Under the pieces are notes generated by a model. It was given only the letters and a program-made list of their open reading frames with translations. It did no database searches and had not been told where the DNA came from. DNA of 64,000 nt from NCBI RefSeq assembly GCF_900102185.1, contig NZ_LT629690.1, positions 2,170,001 through 2,234,000 of the forward strand. Reading direction: 5' to 3'. The position numbers were made by a program, and so were the translations under genes. This DNA comes from Terriglobus roseus. Its GTDB lineage: Bacteria; Acidobacteriota; Terriglobia; Terriglobales; Acidobacteriaceae. This document shows positions 1 to 7,820 of this stretch, one piece after another (within the stretch, counting starts at the first letter, position 1; each line of letters opens with the position of its first letter).

Positions 1-62
1 GGATACGTGGCACGGCTAGGGGTTTCCTATCCTCTATTGTCGCGGAAAATTGATTTCTGCGC

Positions 63-93
63 CAACTTTTTACAGAAAATGGGCAAAAAGTTG
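63..93. repeat. Perfect 9-bp inverted repeat, 13-nt spacer
   Basis: CAACTTTTT at 63-71 is mirrored by AAAAAGTTG at 85-93. It lies in the 149-nt gene-free stretch at the left edge, past the 3' end of the MFS gene. It could be a weak terminator for that gene (read leftward the stem is A/T-rich) or part of a control region for a gene beyond the edge. No coding frame is supported in 1-149. Confidence 0.45.
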
Positions 94-109
94 AGATTAC
101 GGTTTTGAG

Positions 110-120
110 TGGTCAGACCA
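110..120. promoter_or_regulatory. TGGTCAGACCA palindrome, possible GntR/FadR-type operator
   Basis: The 11-bp sequence TGGTC-A-GACCA is a perfect palindrome around a central base. The TGGTCnGACCA form is the classic half-site layout of FadR-subfamily GntR regulators (known of the family). It lies 30 nt beyond the stop of the MFS gene, so it more likely serves a gene left of the window. A single site by eye is weak evidence. Confidence 0.35.
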
Positions 121-149
121 GTTGTGCTTTTTGAGGCTAATCGCAGTGG

Positions 150-1418
150 TCAGGCTGGTAGGTCCTCCACGGAGGACATGCTTTGGCCCTTGGCTTCCCT
201 GCCAAGACCGGCGAGGAGAGCCACGGCAACCGCTACGATTGCGACTGTCCAGGCGAGGACGGGTGTCAGGTCGCCATGGAAGTACTTGCGCGCCAGCGCG
301 GTCTGGAACTTGGCGTTGCGCGAGGAGAGCAGGTTGCCGAGCTGGTAGGCCAGGCCCGGAAAGGTGGCGCGAACGGCGGCAGGCGAGAGCTCGTTGAGGT
401 GTGCCGGGACGATGCCCCAGGCGCCCTGAATCATGAACTGCATCAGGAAGCCGCCAGCGGCCACCATGATGGGTTCCCAGGTGAAAGCCCAGATGTAAAT
501 CATGGGGATCGCAAGAAGCGCTGCGATGACGATGGAGCGGCGTCGGCCCCAGCGTTCAGACAACGTACCGAAGGTGATGCCGCCGAGGAGAGCGCCGATG
601 TGGCCTACGTCGCTGACCCAACCGACGCGTCCTGGAGTGAAGCCCTTTGCCTTCTGCAGGAAGGTGGGATACAGATCCTGCGAGCCGTGGCTGAAGGAGG
701 TGAAGGCCGTCATGAGGAGGACGAGAAAAAGGAATGTGGGCAGGTAGTGTGCGATGTCGCCCAGGTGGATGGTGGGTTTAACGGCTTTTGCCTGACCGCT
801 GCGGTAGGCGGGAGACTCTTCCACCTTGCTGCGGATGTAGAAGACGAGGATGGACGGCAGCGCTCCGATGAAGAACATGACGCGCCAGTTCACCAGCATG
901 CCTGTGCCGTGAAGATGCGGGAAGACAAGGCCGTACACGGTTGCTGCGAGCAGGTTGCCGACAACGTAGCCTTCCTGCAGCAGGCCGGAGAAGAAGCCTC
1001 GGCCTTTTTCTGGCAGTGTTTCAAAGGCGAGCGCTGCGCCGACGCCCCATTCGCCGCCCATGGCGATGCCGAAGAGAGCGCGGAAGACGAGTAGCCAGCC
1101 GAGAGTTGGCGCGAGGCCGGAGGCTACTTCAAAGACGCAGAAGCTGATGATGTTGATCATCAGCGTGGGGCGTCGGCCAAACTTCTCTGCCATGGCACCA
1201 AAAATGAGAGCGCCAACGGGGCGCATGACGAGTGTCCAGAAAAGGGCTTCCGTCACAGTCTCGACGGTGGTGTGGAAGTCACCCGCGATGGCGGTAATGC
1301 AGTAAGTGAGGATGAAGAAATCAAAAGCGTCCAGCGCCCAACCAAGGAAGCAAGCGATGAAAGCATTCTTCTGCGGCGACGTGAGCGCACGCCACTGATG
1401 CACAATTCCGGAGGCCAT
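150..1418 (-). CDS. MFS transporter, metabolite:H+ symporter type
   Basis: Inner-membrane secondary transporter of about 422 residues with roughly 12 hydrophobic segments. Two MFS loop signatures are visible: GAMAEKFGRR after the second helix and GTLSERWGRR in the second half. The GMGGEWG stretch and overall look resemble the sialate/carboxylate:H+ symporter branch (NanT, ShiA and JEN-like), but the substrate cannot be read from sequence. I start at the ATG at 1418, which gives a short cytoplasmic N-terminus before the first helix. An upstream GTG at 1472 adds 18 cysteine-rich residues and has no ribosome site. It is divergent from the DUF4410 gene across about 260 nt. Confidence 0.85.
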   Translation of the reverse strand: MASGIVHQWRALTSPQKNAFIACFLGWALDAFDFFILTYCITAIAGDFHTTVETVTEALFWTLVMRPVGALIFGAMAEKFGRRPTLMINIISFCVFEVASGLAPTLGWLLVFRALFGIAMGGEWGVGAALAFETLPEKGRGFFSGLLQEGYVVGNLLAATVYGLVFPHLHGTGMLVNWRVMFFIGALPSILVFYIRSKVEESPAYRSGQAKAVKPTIHLGDIAHYLPTFLFLVLLMTAFTSFSHGSQDLYPTFLQKAKGFTPGRVGWVSDVGHIGALLGGITFGTLSERWGRRRSIVIAALLAIPMIYIWAFTWEPIMVAAGGFLMQFMIQGAWGIVPAHLNELSPAAVRATFPGLAYQLGNLLSSRNAKFQTALARKYFHGDLTPVLAWTVAIVAVAVALLAGLGREAKGQSMSSVEDLPA

Positions 1419-1678
1419 GTTTGAAGGAATGTTAACGGCTCTGCGGCAACACAGGCCATAAAAATCTTTCACGACGAAACATTGTGGCTTTGTGATTCGG
1501 TCTGCGACCGATGAACTGCAGACTGAATGCGCGCAAAAAACACCTGTGAAGGTCGCATGACCTTTGCGAAAACTAAATGCATTGGCGCTCGGTCGAGAGG
1601 TTATGATGACGCCATTCGTGATTCAGTATTCGGCTGTCTTGTGAACTTTGTGTTCCGCACGGGACAAGGAGATCGAGT

Positions 1679-2488
1679 ATGGCAGAACGTATTGTGCGCA
1701 TGCATGCGGCTTCGACGCTTGTCTTTGCGATGCTCTCCACCAGTGTTGCCATTGCCCAGAACAAGGCTGAAAAACTGCTGGTAGGCGACACGAAGATTAC
1801 CGTGATCGCTGGATACAAAGGCGAAGCCAAGTTGGCAGCACCAGCGAAGATTGTTGTTCATGATTTCGATGTGCCGAGCGAGATCATCACCGTGGATCAT
1901 TCACCGGCGTCACATGTTCTTTCCAACAGTCCGATTGCGCGTATGAAAGGCGATGCCGGGCAGGACCAAGATCCTGCTGCGATTGCGAAGAAGGTGCAGA
2001 CGGCGTTTTCTAAAACACTGCTCAACGATCTGAAGAAGACTTCTATCCCCTCAGCAGGATCACCACTTGGGGCGAACCCGGAGGAACCCGCAGGCACACT
2101 GATTGTGCGTGGAGACTTCATCACGATTAAGCAAGGCAACAAGACGACGCGCATGATGATTGGGCTGGGACGCGGTGCGAGTGATGTGCAGGCGCATGTG
2201 GTGATCTCCCTGCTGACAGATAACGGACCGATTCTGCTAAGCGAATTCAAAGTGGATGCCGCGAGCGGCAAGAAGCCCGGTGCCGTAGAGACGATGGGTG
2301 TTGGTTCCGTGGCAACCAGCGCTGCGGCAGGCGCAGCAACGGATAGCAAATCAAGCGTGGAAGGCGATACCGCGCGCATTGCCAATGCCGTTGCGAAAGA
2401 GATGAACACCATCATGGCTACGCAGGGTTGGGTTGCTTCTCAGCCGAGTGGTGATAAGTCACAAACTCCAGCGCAACAAGCGAAGTAA
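1679..2488 (+). CDS. DUF4410 domain secreted protein
   Basis: 269 residues beginning with a likely signal peptide (hydrophobic core around residues 8-26, ending VAIAQN). The middle part, with RTMMIGLGRGASDVQAHV-like spacing around residues 150-175, matches the DUF4410 pattern of a Gly-rich turn followed by an amphipathic strand. The function of the family is unknown; members are exported and may be envelope-attached. The C-terminus is Ser/Gln/Lys-rich. A strong ribosome site (AAGGAGA) lies 7 nt before the ATG. It is first of three same-strand genes (gaps of 15 and 25 nt) closed by the terminator at 4328. Confidence 0.7.
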   Translation: MAERIVRMHAASTLVFAMLSTSVAIAQNKAEKLLVGDTKITVIAGYKGEAKLAAPAKIVVHDFDVPSEIITVDHSPASHVLSNSPIARMKGDAGQDQDPAAIAKKVQTAFSKTLLNDLKKTSIPSAGSPLGANPEEPAGTLIVRGDFITIKQGNKTTRMMIGLGRGASDVQAHVVISLLTDNGPILLSEFKVDAASGKKPGAVETMGVGSVATSAAAGAATDSKSSVEGDTARIANAVAKEMNTIMATQGWVASQPSGDKSQTPAQQAK

Positions 2489-2503
2489 GAAAGGAACAGC
2501 ACG

Positions 2504-3046
2504 ATGGGAATTCTGCTTGGCTTATCGCCGTTTATTGCATTTGCAGTGTTGAGCCGCTTTACGAGTGCCGCAGTGGCACTATGGGCTGCCGCAGCGGTGT
2601 CCGTTGTGCTGATCCTGCGCGAATTGAAACTGGGGCGCTCGTTGAAAGTGTTGGATTGTGGCACCTTAATTTTGTTTGCGGGGTTGGCATGCTACACAAC
2701 ACTGGTGCATCGGACCTGGGACATTATGGGAGTCAGAGCCGTAGTGGATACGGGACTGTTTTTGATCATGCTGATCTCCCTAATCATTAAGCTGCCATTC
2801 ACGTTGCAGTATGCGCGTGAAGAGGTTCCGGAGTCGCTGCACACATCACCCATATTTATTCGCACGAATTACATCCTGACTGCCGTGTGGACGGTGGCTA
2901 TGGCGACCGTTGCGGCGTTCGATATGTTGGCGCACTCCAATCCGGATTATTCAACGTTGTCACGCAGGATGATCATCGTCTCGCTGGTTGCGGCATTCAG
3001 CTTCACGAAGTGGTATCCGGACCACGTTAGCAAGGCACACGCTTAA
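2504..3046 (+). CDS. Conserved hypothetical membrane protein
   Basis: 180 residues with about six hydrophobic stretches (near 5-20, 22-38, 50-66, 78-95, 120-140 and 155-172) and short polar loops, so an integral inner-membrane protein. I do not recognise a named family. The ribosome site AGGAA precedes the ATG. It lies 15 nt after the DUF4410 gene and 25 nt before the hydrolase gene, which suggests co-transcription. No catalytic motif is visible. Confidence 0.65.
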   Translation: MGILLGLSPFIAFAVLSRFTSAAVALWAAAAVSVVLILRELKLGRSLKVLDCGTLILFAGLACYTTLVHRTWDIMGVRAVVDTGLFLIMLISLIIKLPFTLQYAREEVPESLHTSPIFIRTNYILTAVWTVAMATVAAFDMLAHSNPDYSTLSRRMIIVSLVAAFSFTKWYPDHVSKAHA

Positions 3047-3071
3047 CAAAGACACGAAAAGGAAATTACTT

Positions 3072-4307
3072 ATGTTGAAAGCGGGACGCTTTCCCTTCTT
3101 CCCTGACAATGTGCAGTACTGGTTTGAAACAAAGCGCGCCTTTGGTGCAGCAAGCTATGGCGCTTCAGAATTTGGCGAAGTGATGGCTACGGTTAATCGC
3201 ATTACTTCTGGCGATCCGGATGGTTGGTACACAGAGTGGACTGCGACAGCGGAACGCGTGCTGGCAGAAGCTGAATCGCAGATAGAGCGGGGACATCGTG
3301 TGAGTGCCCGGGATAGTTATCTGCGCGCCACAACTTACTTCCGCACCGCAGAGTTCTTTCTCCACGGCAATCCGGATGATCCTCGCATTTACAACTCCTA
3401 TCAAAAATCCATTGCGGCCTATAAGGCTTGTTGCGTGCTGTGTGATCCGCCTGTGCTTCCGGTGGAGATTCCGTATGAAGGCACGACGTTACCGGGCTAC
3501 TACCACCGCGTGGATGAGTCCGATACAAAGCGTCCGTTGTTCATCATTCATTCCGGTTTCGATGGCTCAGCCGAGGAACTGCATGGCGAGGGCGCTATTC
3601 CAGGTGTGGAACGCGGCTATAACGTTCTGACGTTTGATGGTCCGGGGCAGTATGGACCTATCCATCGTGAACGGCTTCCCTTCCGCCCGGACTGGGAGAA
3701 AGTGGTGACGCCAGTGGTGGATTTCGCACTGACTCTGCCTGGAGTTGATCCGGACAAGATTGCTTTGATGGGCATTAGCCTAGGAGGCTATCTGGCACCG
3801 CGCGCTGCTGCGTTCGAGAAACGGATTGCCGCACTGGTGGCCAACGACGGCGTGTATGACTACGGAATTGCGAATCTTGGTGGCAATGTTTCGCCTGAGC
3901 AACTTCCTGTTATCGAGTCCATGATTCGTGCGCCGGAAGCACCGGAACTGGATGCAAAGCTGGAAGAAGAAAAGAAATCGTCTCCGGTGGCAGACTGGGC
4001 ACTTACCCATGGAATGTTTGTTACTGGAACCAAGTCGCCGCGTGAATACATTGCGGCTACCTTGGAGTATCACCTTCGCAATGGCATTGCAGAAAAGATC
4101 GCCTGTCCTACGTTGGTTTTAGAAGCGGAAGACGATCTTTTCTTTAAAGGTCAGCCCCAGGCCCTTTTCAACCATCTGACCTGCCCGAAGACGTTTATTC
4201 GCTTTACTGGGGAGGAAGGTGCGGGAGCGCATTGCCAGGTGGGTGCGCATCGCATGGCGTTTGCGCGTATCTATGATTGGCTGGATGAAACGTTCGAAGG
4301 CATGTAA
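3072..4307 (+). CDS. Alpha/beta hydrolase family protein
   Basis: 411 residues. The nucleophile elbow is MGISLGGY (around residue 240). An upstream HSGFDGS stretch resembles an oxyanion-hole strand, and late candidates for the acid (EAEDDLFF) and histidine (GAGAHCQVGAHR) are present. The long helical N-terminal half before the hydrolase fold recalls the FrsA / 2,6-dihydropseudooxynicotine hydrolase group. The substrate is unknown. I start at the ATG at 3072, preceded by AAGGAAA, rather than an upstream frame opening inside the previous gene. It is the last gene of its run, followed by a strong hairpin terminator. Confidence 0.8.
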   Translation: MLKAGRFPFFPDNVQYWFETKRAFGAASYGASEFGEVMATVNRITSGDPDGWYTEWTATAERVLAEAESQIERGHRVSARDSYLRATTYFRTAEFFLHGNPDDPRIYNSYQKSIAAYKACCVLCDPPVLPVEIPYEGTTLPGYYHRVDESDTKRPLFIIHSGFDGSAEELHGEGAIPGVERGYNVLTFDGPGQYGPIHRERLPFRPDWEKVVTPVVDFALTLPGVDPDKIALMGISLGGYLAPRAAAFEKRIAALVANDGVYDYGIANLGGNVSPEQLPVIESMIRAPEAPELDAKLEEEKKSSPVADWALTHGMFVTGTKSPREYIAATLEYHLRNGIAEKIACPTLVLEAEDDLFFKGQPQALFNHLTCPKTFIRFTGEEGAGAHCQVGAHRMAFARIYDWLDETFEGM

Positions 4308-4327
4308 GTTACTTACTTCATAAGTAG

Positions 4328-4363
4328 AAATCGCCACTCCTGCACAAGAGGAGTGGCGATTTT
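4328..4363. terminator. Strong hairpin terminator between convergent genes
   Basis: A perfect 14-bp stem (4328-4341 with 4349-4362) and 7-nt loop is followed by a T-rich run reading rightward. It lies between the hydrolase gene and the converging response-regulator gene, so it may serve both. Confidence 0.85.
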
Positions 4364-4384
4364 GTTTCTGGGTCGTTGGTCACG

Positions 4385-5107
4385 TTACGGTAGTTGCTGA
4401 TCCTGCGGATAATCCTTCAGTAACTGGTGATGCATGCAGTAAAGCGCGAGCTCGAGACGGTCGCTAACTCCTAGTTTGTCGTAGATCTTGCGCAGGTAAT
4501 TCTTGATGACCTGTTCCGTTGTACCGACGTGATACGCAATTTCTTTGTTGCGCATGCCGCGTGTAATGCAGGAGATGATCTGCACTTCTTTCGGTGACAG
4601 ATGCGGCTTGTTGCGCGGGCTCATGATGGCTGCCGCTTGTGCGCGATAAGCCTCAATGACCCACGAGACAGACTGGTTGTCGATCCAGGTTTCTCCTGCG
4701 GAGATCTTGCGGACGCACTTGACGAGAAGGTCAGGCGAGATGGCGCGCGGCACTACACCGCGAACACCGCGACGATAGAGCTCCACCGTCGTAGCCTCAT
4801 TGGATTCAGTGACCTGGACGATAATTTTTGCCTGCGGTGCGCGACGGATGAGCTCGGGAATGGCGTCGACAACTCCGGCGATGAGGCTTCCTTCGAGGAT
4901 GACGACATCGGCGGGAAAACGCTGCAATGCGGAGTAGAGATTGGACAGGGTTTCCGCCTGGGCGACGACGCGGATATCGTCTTCAAGAGCAAAGACTTTG
5001 CGGATACCGACTCGGTAAATGGCTTGCGAATCTGCAAGGATGACGCGGATTCCCTCGTTGGGAATGTGGTCTTCTTCAAAGCCGTCCTGCAGGGAACGAT
5101 CCTTCAT
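4385..5107 (-). CDS. LuxR/NarL-type regulator with degenerate receiver domain
   Basis: 240 residues: an N-terminal CheY-like receiver (about 20-135) and a C-terminal LuxR helix-turn-helix (about 168-228, containing GMRNKEIAYHVGTTEQVIKN). The receiver lacks the usual phosphorylation chemistry. The acceptor Asp position reads VVILEGSL, with Glu at 72. The acidic pair reads ADS instead of ADD, and the conserved Lys is Arg at 121 (VVPRAIS). It may therefore work without phosphorylation, or the Glu may mimic the phosphorylated state (inference). Its start overlaps the stop of the PilZ gene by ATGA, so the two are translationally coupled. No histidine kinase is nearby. Confidence 0.85.
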   Translation of the reverse strand: MKDRSLQDGFEEDHIPNEGIRVILADSQAIYRVGIRKVFALEDDIRVVAQAETLSNLYSALQRFPADVVILEGSLIAGVVDAIPELIRRAPQAKIIVQVTESNEATTVELYRRGVRGVVPRAISPDLLVKCVRKISAGETWIDNQSVSWVIEAYRAQAAAIMSPRNKPHLSPKEVQIISCITRGMRNKEIAYHVGTTEQVIKNYLRKIYDKLGVSDRLELALYCMHHQLLKDYPQDQQLP

Positions 5108-5457
5108 TTAGGACCTCCTGCAATGCGGTAACTATCAATGACCGCGCCGATTTGCTGACCATCTTGACTCGATCTTCTCCAGATGACTCGCCCTAGACAA
5201 TGGACCACAGTATCAGCGGGGCCTCCCATGACTTCGCCTGGTAAAACCATCGTCCACGAGAGCTGGGCATTGATTGCAGGCGCCTCCGCCTGCGTACGGA
5301 AAAGCACGCCACTTGCAGAAACATCTTCCGTTTCTGCATCAAACGCTCCCTGCTCTGTTTCCACGCGCACTTTTAACCTGAGAGGAAAACGTACACCGTT
5401 CCGCATGGGATCAGCAGGGCTTCCAGATTGTTCTTTCTGTATTTCTTCTGAAGCCAT
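5104..5457 (-). CDS. PilZ domain protein
   Basis: 117 residues, essentially one PilZ domain. The c-di-GMP binding signature is intact: RNGVR (the RxxxR element, residues 19-23), then DVSASG (the D/NxSxxG element, about residues 45-50), followed by beta strands ending near VIWRRSS. It should bind c-di-GMP and pass the signal to a partner. The overlap of its stop with the start of the LuxR-type regulator makes that regulator the obvious candidate partner (inference). It is divergent from engB across about 160 nt. Confidence 0.85.
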   Translation of the reverse strand: MASEEIQKEQSGSPADPMRNGVRFPLRLKVRVETEQGAFDAETEDVSASGVLFRTQAEAPAINAQLSWTMVLPGEVMGGPADTVVHCLGRVIWRRSSQDGQQIGAVIDSYRIAGGPK

Positions 5458-5607
5458 GTAGTTACTGTCGTCACCAGTTACTGTAGTGTAAACCTTTTTC
5501 TGACGCTGTATGACGCAACGGATGAATCTCTATTTTGAGGGGATTCAGTGGTTCCGAATCGGCACCTTTGAGCGGTAGCGATCACTTCGATTCATTCCGT
5601 AAGGCAT

Positions 5608-5613
5608 TACACT
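5608..5613 (+). promoter_or_regulatory. Candidate -10 box (TACACT) for engB
   Basis: TACACT ends 8 nt before the engB ATG, giving a predicted 5' leader of only a few bases. No convincing -35 is visible. The same box-to-start arrangement recurs at pepA, yvcK, the M16 peptidase and the nuclease-like gene. Confidence 0.35.
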
Positions 5614-5621
5614 CAGGAACG

Positions 5622-6248
5622 ATGAAGTTGAATGCACAGTTCCTGCTGTCGGCGTTTGCGCCAGAACATTTCCCCACCCAGGCACGCACGGGCGGCGCGC
5701 CCGAAGTGGCGTTCCTGGGGCGTTCGAACGTGGGTAAATCCAGCCTGATCAATGCTTTGCTGGGTGCGGGAATGGCCAAGGTGTCGTCTACGCCGGGTCG
5801 AACGCGGTCGATCAACTTCTTTGGGCTGTATCCGGTGAGTTCCAGTGGGCAACAGAAGTCGCTTCCGGCGTTGGTGTTTGCCGACCTTCCGGGGTATGGA
5901 TACGCGAAGATTTCGAAGTCAATTGCAGCGGAGTGGTCGGGTTTTATTGACCCATACCTGACGGATCGTGAGCAGTTGGCGCTGTGCTGCTGCCTCGTCG
6001 ACACGAACATTCCGCCCCAACCAAGCGACACCCAGTTAATGGACTTTTTACGGCATGAACAACGGCCGTTTGTCGTCATTGGAACGAAGAGTGACCGGTT
6101 GAGCAACAACACGCTGGCCAAGTCCATTGCCGCGCTGAAACGGGAGCATGGCGTGGATGAAGTGATCGCCGTTTCCGTGGAGAAGGGCAAGAGCGACAAG
6201 GGACTGCGTGCGCTTTGGGAGCGGTTGGAGTCGGTGATTCCGGCTTAA
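5622..6248 (+). CDS. engB: Ribosome biogenesis GTP-binding protein EngB (YsxC/YihA)
   Basis: TrmE-Era-EngA-like GTPase of 208 residues needed for large ribosomal subunit assembly (known of the family). Visible motifs: G1 GRSNVGKSS, switch region STPGRTRSINFF, G3 DLPGYGYAK, G4 GTKSD and G5 near VSVEKGKS. I start at the ATG at 5622 (MKLNAQFLL), preceded by AGGAA. An upstream TTG at 5535 in the same frame would add 29 residues with no family resemblance. The last 4 nt overlap the 3' end of the converging urocanase-like gene. Confidence 0.93.
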   Translation: MKLNAQFLLSAFAPEHFPTQARTGGAPEVAFLGRSNVGKSSLINALLGAGMAKVSSTPGRTRSINFFGLYPVSSSGQQKSLPALVFADLPGYGYAKISKSIAAEWSGFIDPYLTDREQLALCCCLVDTNIPPQPSDTQLMDFLRHEQRPFVVIGTKSDRLSNNTLAKSIAALKREHGVDEVIAVSVEKGKSDKGLRALWERLESVIPA

Positions 6249-6913
6249 AGCGCTGTCCAGTAGGCCCGGCTTAGGGAACGCGGGAAGAGGGTTGGGGCTG
6301 TCTCGAACCAGCGCTTCTGTAACGCTTGCGGTAGGGCTTCTGATTGCTGTGTGCGAAGAATTTCGTCTTTGCTGCGGCGGTCTTGCAGCGTAGCGGCGGT
6401 GTCTTCTGCGATGCCGGCCCGCAAGGATGCCAGCGGGGCTTCCAAGTTGCGACTTGCTTTGTTGATTGCGGTTAGGCCGCTTGCGTGAAGTGGTTGCGCT
6501 CCCCACTGCTGCAGCGTTTGCAGGGGCGATTGCTCTGCCTCGGTAAGTGGGCGTGACGTTGTGATGGCGGTGGGGAGGACTCCTCGTTCGACCATTTCCG
6601 CTAGCCGTTGCGCTGAACTACCGGCGAGGCCGATGGTGATGGCTCGTTTCTGCCGGATTTCATTTTTTAAGGCGCGCAGGGCTTCGTCGAGGGTGGTGAC
6701 GGTGAAGGTGAGGCAGCCTTCGCGGTTGGCTTCGCGGAGTTGTTGGCTGTCTTCTTCGAGGAGTAACGACGCTGCGCCTGCGGCGAGGGATGCGAGGGCT
6801 AGTTCCCTGCCGGATTCGTTGAGGCCGATGTGGAGGAGGAGTTGTCCTGCCCAGTCTTCGCGATGCAGTGAGAGTGCGGTGTAAAGGCGCAGGGTTTGGG
6901 ACTGCGAGGGCAT
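6245..6913 (-). CDS. Small protein resembling the central part of urocanase
   Basis: 222 residues. A stretch near residues 80-130 (TTLDEALRAL, then ITIGLAGSSAQRLAEMVERG) follows the urocanate hydratase NAD-binding segment, where the usual text is DTLDEAL then SIGLxGNAAE..PELVRRGV. The next expected motif, TDQTSAHDP, is replaced by a non-matching ITTSRPL. Urocanase is normally about 550 residues, so flanking domains are missing and hydratase activity is unlikely. It could be a derived NAD-binding or scaffold protein. The ATG at 6913 has GAGGG upstream and follows the previous gene's stop by 4 nt. It is last gene of the secretin operon. Confidence 0.55.
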   Translation of the reverse strand: MPSQSQTLRLYTALSLHREDWAGQLLLHIGLNESGRELALASLAAGAASLLLEEDSQQLREANREGCLTFTVTTLDEALRALKNEIRQKRAITIGLAGSSAQRLAEMVERGVLPTAITTSRPLTEAEQSPLQTLQQWGAQPLHASGLTAINKASRNLEAPLASLRAGIAEDTAATLQDRRSKDEILRTQQSEALPQALQKRWFETAPTLFPRSLSRAYWTAL

Positions 6914-6917
6914 GCGG

Positions 6918-7379
6918 TTATGCCCTCGAGGCATTACGCGCGGCGGCGATGGCTTCCAGGTTCTTTCGCATGGTGGCGAGTCGGGCACGGCCAGCTTCAG
7001 TGCCTTCGACTTGCCGTTCGATTCCGCTCATCCATTCGGGCAGATTCATCTGCTGCCGGAAGCCAGCCAGGAATGGCTGAATCTTCGCGTATTGGAAGTA
7101 CATTTCCTGGCAGGTGTTGTAGATCAGTTGAGGAGTGAGCGCGCCGCTGTCGACGAACGACGCCACCATGTCCCAGTAGCCATAGACCTGGAGTACGAAG
7201 GCACCCTGCTTTGTGCCGCTGCTGACGATGGCTACGAGTTCTTCCACCGAGGCAGGCAGGAATTCTCCGCCAATGTAAGAACGTGCTTCGCGCATGGTGG
7301 CTTCGCGTCGCAGGTCGTAGAGCTTCAGGATCAGTTCAGCTTGTCGGATGGCAATATCAACGGCGGATAGATCGCTCAT
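6918..7379 (-). CDS. Conserved hypothetical protein in secretin operon
   Basis: 153 residues, soluble and largely helical, without signal peptide or membrane segment. It has an Arg/Glu-rich N-terminal helix, a central aromatic patch (VYGYWDMVASFVDSG, about 67-81) and MYFQYAKIQPF near residue 95. I do not recognise the family. A GAGAGAG ribosome site precedes the ATG. It lies 30 nt after the second pseudopilin gene and 4 nt before the urocanase-like gene, so a cytoplasmic role linked to the secretion apparatus is possible, but this rests on position only. Confidence 0.65.
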   Translation of the reverse strand: MSDLSAVDIAIRQAELILKLYDLRREATMREARSYIGGEFLPASVEELVAIVSSGTKQGAFVLQVYGYWDMVASFVDSGALTPQLIYNTCQEMYFQYAKIQPFLAGFRQQMNLPEWMSGIERQVEGTEAGRARLATMRKNLEAIAAARNASRA

Positions 7380-7409
7380 CGCACTCTCTCTGAAGTGAGT
7401 ATTTTTCTT

Positions 7410-7820
7410 TTACCAGGTGGAGTAAAGCGAACCGTCGAGCGAGGCGTTCTGCGCTCCGCTGTGGACGTCATTGATGCCGGTCTGCGTTTCGTCGACAGAG
7501 TTGTAGCTGTCGGTGCGATCGCCCATCCAGGAATCCTTGCGGTTGGTGATGGGGTCCATGGGGAGAGCTTTTAGATAGCCTGCGGTGACGAGATCGTCCA
7601 GTGTCTGCGGGGCTTTCTGCTTGTCCACCGTATAGCTGTCGATTGCCTCACGCATGACGTGCAGATCCTGCTTGAGGACAGCTTCCTTTGCGGCGCGCAG
7701 GTGGCGCGTGTACGCAGGCACCGCCATGGCGGCGAGCACGCCGATGATGACCATGACGAAGAGGAGCTCCAGCAGGGTGAAGCCTTCGTCGTTGCTATGC
7801 CCTTTGGTCATGGTTACCAT
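7410..7820 (-). CDS. Type II secretion / type IV pilin-like pseudopilin (GspG-like), second copy
   Basis: 136 residues. It has a prepilin peptidase site after Gly13 (DEG then FTLLELLFVM) and a 20-residue hydrophobic helix with the Glu at mature position 5, then a short globular domain. The end reads INDVHS..., LDG..Y.TW, a pattern shared with the pseudopilin encoded just upstream, so the two are diverged tandem copies. In GspG-type major pseudopilins this region is the calcium-binding loop (family knowledge). It overlaps the first pseudopilin gene by 7 nt. An internal ATG at 7811 is an equally possible start. Confidence 0.85.
   Translation of the reverse strand: MVTMTKGHSNDEGFTLLELLFVMVIIGVLAAMAVPAYTRHLRAAKEAVLKQDLHVMREAIDSYTVDKQKAPQTLDDLVTAGYLKALPMDPITNRKDSWMGDRTDSYNSVDETQTGINDVHSGAQNASLDGSLYSTW

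Noticed and set aside
183-1094. Long open frame antisense to the MFS gene
   Set aside because: Its translation is low-complexity, charged and Cys/Gly-rich, with no family pattern. It is a shadow of a clear transporter gene.
6245-6913. Functional urocanate hydratase (hutU)
   Set aside because: Less than half the family length, and the TDQTSAHDP motif and flanking domains are missing. Kept only as urocanase-like.
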